From positions 25,379,797 through 25,443,796 of the forward strand of contig NC_089983.1 in the NCBI RefSeq assembly GCF_036417845.1: a stretch of 64,000 nt of DNA, written 5' to 3'. The notes under the pieces were generated by a model, which was given only the letters and a program-made list of their open reading frames with translations, was not told the origin of the DNA and did not search any database. This DNA comes from Apteryx mantelli (taxonomy: Eukaryota > Chordata > Aves > Apterygiformes > Apterygidae). Both the position numbers and the translations under genes were made by a program. Shown here piece by piece: positions 60,042-64,000 of the stretch; the stretch's first letter is position 1; each line of letters opens with the position of its first letter.

Positions 60042-60698
60042 GTGTGGTTCCAGAACCGGCGCATGAAGGACAAGCGGCAGCGCCTGGCCATGTCCTGGCC
60101 CCACCCGGCCGACCCCAGCTTCTACACCTACATGATGACCCACGCGGCGGCCACGGGCAGCCTGCCCTACCCCTTCCACTCCCACGTCCCGCTCCACTAC
60201 TACCCGCACGTCGGGGTCACGGCCGCCGCCGCCGCCGCCGCCGCCTCGGGCGCCGCCGCCTCGCCCTTCGCCACCTCCATCCGCCCGCTGGACACCTTCC
60301 GCGCCCTCTCGCACCCCTACTCGCGCCCGGAGCTGCTCTGCAGCTTCCGCCACCCCGGCCTCTACCAGGCGCCCGCCGCCGCCGCCGGCCTCAACAGCAG
60401 CGCGGCCGCCTCGGCGGCGGCGGCGGCGGCAGCGGCGGCGGCGGCGGCGGCGGGCTCGGCGCCGGGGGGCGGCTCGGCGCCCTGCTCCTGCCTCAGCTGC
60501 CACAGCAGCCAGACGGCGGCGGCGGCGGCGGCGGCGGCCTCGGCGCTGGGCTCGCGGGGCGCCGCCGCCGCCGACTTCCCCTGCACGGCGGCCGCGCAGC
60601 GCCCCGAGAGCGGCTTCCTGCCCTACTCGGCCGCCGTGCTGGGCAAGGCCGCCGTGGCCTCGCCCGACCAGCGGGAGGAGGCGCCGCTCCCCAGATAA
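60042..60698 (+). CDS. EVX2: EVX2 exon 3 (homeodomain helix 3 and C-terminus)
   Basis: Third and last coding exon of EVX2, beginning [20 protein letters not shown], which completes the homeodomain (to residue 242). The C-terminal region holds the conserved blocks from [20 protein letters not shown] through [17 protein letters not shown] and [20 protein letters not shown], then alternating alanine tracts, the Cys-rich block [13 protein letters not shown], and the end [20 protein letters not shown] followed by REEAPLPR and TAA at 60696-60698. Total length is 445 residues. The long polyglycine run near the human C-terminus (as I recall it) is absent; [10 protein letters not shown] stands there instead. 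The exon lies in a CpG island. Confidence 0.96.
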   Translation: MWFQNRRMKDKRQRLAMSWPHPADPSFYTYMMTHAAATGSLPYPFHSHVPLHYYPHVGVTAAAAAAAASGAAASPFATSIRPLDTFRALSHPYSRPELLCSFRHPGLYQAPAAAAGLNSSAAASAAAAAAAAAAAAAGSAPGGGSAPCSCLSCHSSQTAAAAAAAASALGSRGAAAADFPCTAAAQRPESGFLPYSAAVLGKAAVASPDQREEAPLPR

Positions 60699-62804
60699 CT
60701 GCCCGGCCCGCGCCCTCGGGGCGGCGGCGAGGGCGCTGCGGCGGGGCCGCGCCGCGCCGCGCCATGCCGCGCCGGTCCCGGGCCCGCTCCCGCTCCCGCT
60801 CCCGGGCCCGGGCCCGCCCGGCCGCTCCCGCTCTCTTTCGGCGCCGACCCCCACGCTGCGGGGCGCGCGGGCTCTCCGCGGCCGCGCTGCGCCCCCGCGC
60901 AGGCGGCCGCGCTGCCGCGCCGGCCCGGCCCGGCCCGGCCCGGCCGCCCGCCGCCCCGCCGCCGCGGCGCTGTGCGGGGCAGCCGCGGAGCAGGGGATGT
61001 GTGTGTCTGCTTTTCTATGATTTCGGTTCGAGTTCGAAGAAATGGGAAATGTCTCGCGTGTTTTATGTACGAAAAGTGGTAGCTAATGAGGCTGCTGCGG
61101 ACGGGCCAGTAACGGGAAGGGAAGTGTGAGATTGACAGGATTGGGAGAGGCATTTTTTAAACTCATGCTCTCTAACTACCATATTCCACGCTATCTGGGA
61201 AATACTTGAATCTCTCTAGGTGTAGGATGTTGTCCTGAAGCATTTACCTTACAGACACTTTTCTAAGTTTAATTTTTTTTTCTTCGTGTGTTTCTTTTCC
61301 TCGGTAAAAATGGCTCTTGGATTTATTTCTCACACATGTCTATCACACCTTTGCCTCTGAAAAGCCACCACTGGGTAACTGAGACCTGCTATACCAAACT
61401 ACTGCTACTGGAGGGACTTCCTTGAACTTGAAGAAAGGCACATCAAAAACCACCAGTGTTACTGCCATGTCAATTTTGATGCTAATAATGTGCAGATTAT
61501 GACGAAAATTGCCAATCATGTTCTCTGATGGACCTCCTTTGAATGTGGAATTGGAAAAAAGTTCCCCGCACAGAGACCTGCTGTCAAGTACTAACAACCC
61601 GCTAAGGGAAGTCATTAGAAGAGACAGATAAGAGACTTGGTACATAAAACATTGTTCTTGGTGCATAGAATGTATGTTATTTAATGTTATATCTGTTACC
61701 TGAAGTGATTTCGCACAAGAAAGCCACTTTCTTATCATCTCAATTGCCAATTTTCATTTTGGTAACTTGGACGCCCCGGGTAGACTTTTCTCTGTTAAGT
61801 TGATATTCCACCAATGTGAAGAGCCTCATTAAATCAAACCCAGATATTTCCATAATGCTCCCTACAGAGCCACTTCACTCTTCACATAATGAGATTTTTC
61901 TGAAGAGTTGAAGCCCTCATCTAACTTGCTATTGCTTGTTTAGGCCCTGTGTGTATGTGAATACACACACACACACACACACGTACACTTTCACAAAAAA
62001 AAAACACAAAAAAACAAAAAATAAAAAAACCCTCTATTATATATTTCGAATAAGTGTCCTGAAATACTTCTATTTTTAAGACACTGGATTTTTTCATATT
62101 CTAATAATGAACTTTCAGGAAATGATTTTAATGGCTAAGCCGTTTTGTTCAGTGAACATAAATTGTAGATTTTTTGTCAAACGGGACAGATTGCTTGGGC
62201 GGGGGTAGGGAAGGGCAAAGGAGGAAATATCCCAAGGCTTCTGGAGTGGATTCCTGACAAGACGTGTACATTTACTGTTTAGAGAACTTTAAAGTACAAT
62301 AGAAGATACCTAACCCACAAATTTTTCATTTTGTAAAGAATAAATAGCAAGACTACTTATGTAAAAATATTGATTATACCAGCTGTTGTTCACTGAGTTT
62401 ACATTTAAATTTTTTATTAATATATAATTTAAGGCTAAAGAAAATAGACCAAAACACGGCACTCTTTTACCAGCTTAACCTTTTCGATTGTTGGAATCAT
62501 TTGTTATGATCACACAGGTATTGGATGTATATACGACAATTTTGGCAATAATGTTTACATTTTTTCCAAAATATATATATATGTCTATTAAATGATCGAT
62601 AAGGACGCTGGTTGGTAAAATTAACATAAATTCGTTTTATGTTAGGTCCGTTGGACCTGGTTATTATATGAAACTGTAAATAAAGTCTTTGTGCTTTAAA
62701 TATTGCTGGCTGTATGAACTCACTGTAAAATATTTTACAAATGTGCAATAATTATAAAGCTTTGTATATTACGTTATTTATTGTGTTTGGTCATGTAAAA
62801 TAAA
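60699..62804 (+). other. EVX2: EVX2 3' UTR with poly(A) signals
   Basis: The sequence after the stop is CpG-rich to about 60990, then AT-rich. AATAAA occurs at 62679-62684 and 62799-62804, giving a 3' UTR of about 2.0-2.1 kb if used. A CA tract lies at about 61963-61982. Adjacent hairpins at 62622-62644 and 62645-62657 precede the first signal. Confidence 0.5.
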
Positions 62805-63258
62805 TGTTATTTAAATCAAAGCGAGATTATTTGTTTAAGAGCCTGCAAAACATTGCGTACTGATGTTTGTTTTTAAATATGGCATCCAGGGCTATGAGAA
62901 CTTCTTAAAACAACATATTTAAATGCCTTTTAATACACATATCAGATGGATTAATTCATACTAATCAGTATTTTTACTGCGAATGCTGTGCATTACTCAT
63001 GTTTATAGCAGATGTGTAATAAGTCTAAACATTGGTTTAACATTAATTGGCTGGCTAAACAGATGTGTGTTTACAAATATCATATAGATATTCTATAAGG
63101 AACACAGCGAAGAGGAATTATTTCGTCCACTTTTTATGCTTCTGTCCGTTTCTGGGCTTCCCATTTAGCTGAGAAAACATTAATCGTCTTCATTCTGGAA
63201 AAAGTGCCCTTTTAATCTAGTGTCAAAAAGGCACCCAACAAAATCCTCTCTCTCGTTC

Positions 63259-63289
<31 letters not shown>

Positions 63290-64000
63290 CCCTTTTTTTA
63301 AGCATTTAGCGTTGTTTCCATTTGTCAGACAAAATGATGCCGCGACCATTTCCCGGAACAAAACCTGCAAACGCGGCAAAGAATTTTAAAGCTGTTTCTC
63401 CTTTCTCTCTCCCCCACATCTTTCGCGCTTATCCCAACTGTTCGTATATTTACAGATCGGCCGTAAAATCGATATTTCGATGGAAAAATGCAAGAGTCAA
63501 TGGTGTGTGCAAAGCAGTCTATTTCTATTCGATTTGAAAACCAAGATGTCCCTTCCACGAAATTTTCTTTCACCAACTGCTCACCCTGGCATTAATTACA
63601 ACGACGTGGAAACTATTGGGAATACAAAGGCTGCTATCACAAGCCATTTTGGCCCTGTAATTTACCATTATTATTGCATTAGCTCTAAATGATACAAGCT
63701 GATACTGTCTTTAATTGCAGTTTGCTTAAATATATACTGGAGTGATCCCTGGGGCTTTTCTTAGATAAGTTTTTTTTTTTTTTTCCTGAATGCCCCCCAT
63801 TAAAGAAATACGATTATAGTTGCACATTTGGACTGGTGATGTATCACTCTGCTTTTCTGTGCTCTTTGCTAACGCGGGGGTTGTAACCCTTAAAAACAAA
63901 AGCATTGAGATAGATGGGAAAGCAAACAGGAAAAGACAGTGGCCAAAAAAACCCTGTCCAAAATAACAGCAAATTTTTTTGTCTCTAGTGTGCAAAGAAT
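62805..64000. other. Flank beyond EVX2
   Basis: AT-rich non-coding sequence with a CT microsatellite at about 63245-63291. No gene is visible to the right edge. This is the side of the centromeric regulatory domain in known vertebrates. Confidence 0.45.

Noticed and set aside
59640-60854. 404-codon frame antisense to EVX2 exon 3
   Set aside because: Mirror of the conserved EVX2 exon 3 coding sequence and its Ala-rich tracts.

Overview
This window is the posterior half of a vertebrate HOXD cluster. Six Hox genes lie on the minus strand in the order HOXD8, HOXD9, HOXD10, HOXD11, HOXD12, HOXD13 (left to right), followed by EVX2 on the plus strand in the usual divergent arrangement. All exon borders can be placed from GT/AG sites and codon phase: two coding exons per HOX gene with a phase-1 intron just before the homeodomain, and three coding exons for EVX2 with one intron inside the homeodomain. 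Deduced lengths are HOXD8 287, HOXD9 306, HOXD10 339, HOXD11 282, HOXD12 266, HOXD13 312 and EVX2 445 residues. No coding region is broken. The proteins read like sauropsid, and especially bird, HOXD proteins (HOXD13 and HOXD11 are very close to the chicken forms as I remember them). A turtle or crocodilian cannot be excluded from sequence alone.

Layout: 1-11534 is the interval between HOXD8 and the off-window HOXD4, with several gene-free CpG-rich blocks. 11535-13007 is HOXD8, 18376-19723 HOXD9, 23546-25952 HOXD10, 33487-34905 HOXD11, 41354-42419 HOXD12, 48335-50015 HOXD13, 57564-60698 EVX2. From 60699 to the right edge lie the EVX2 3' UTR and the flank toward the centromeric regulatory desert. 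I recognise no transposon, retroviral copy, tRNA or rRNA. I did not find the miR-10b precursor, which should lie near HOXD4 beyond the left edge.

The genes work as a collinear set of homeodomain transcription factors that pattern the trunk, limbs and genital bud. HOXD9-13 belong to the Abdominal-B class. EVX2 shares HOXD13's distal limb and genital enhancers in mouse. Non-coding content that fits known HoxD biology includes CTCF-like motifs pointing left between D8 and D12 and right between D12 and EVX2, a YY1 motif cluster next to a CpG island between HOXD11 and HOXD12 (candidate counterpart of the human D11.12 Polycomb element), a repeated CACRTGA motif near four HOXD start codons, and nuclear-receptor-type repeats.

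I found no new gene system. The oddest sequence features are a perfect 39-bp-arm inverted repeat just upstream of HOXD13 (possibly an assembly artefact), a (GAAA)17 tract in the HOXD9 intron, pure GGC and GCG codon tracts in HOXD9 and HOXD8, and a pair of adjacent hairpins next to the EVX2 poly(A) signal.
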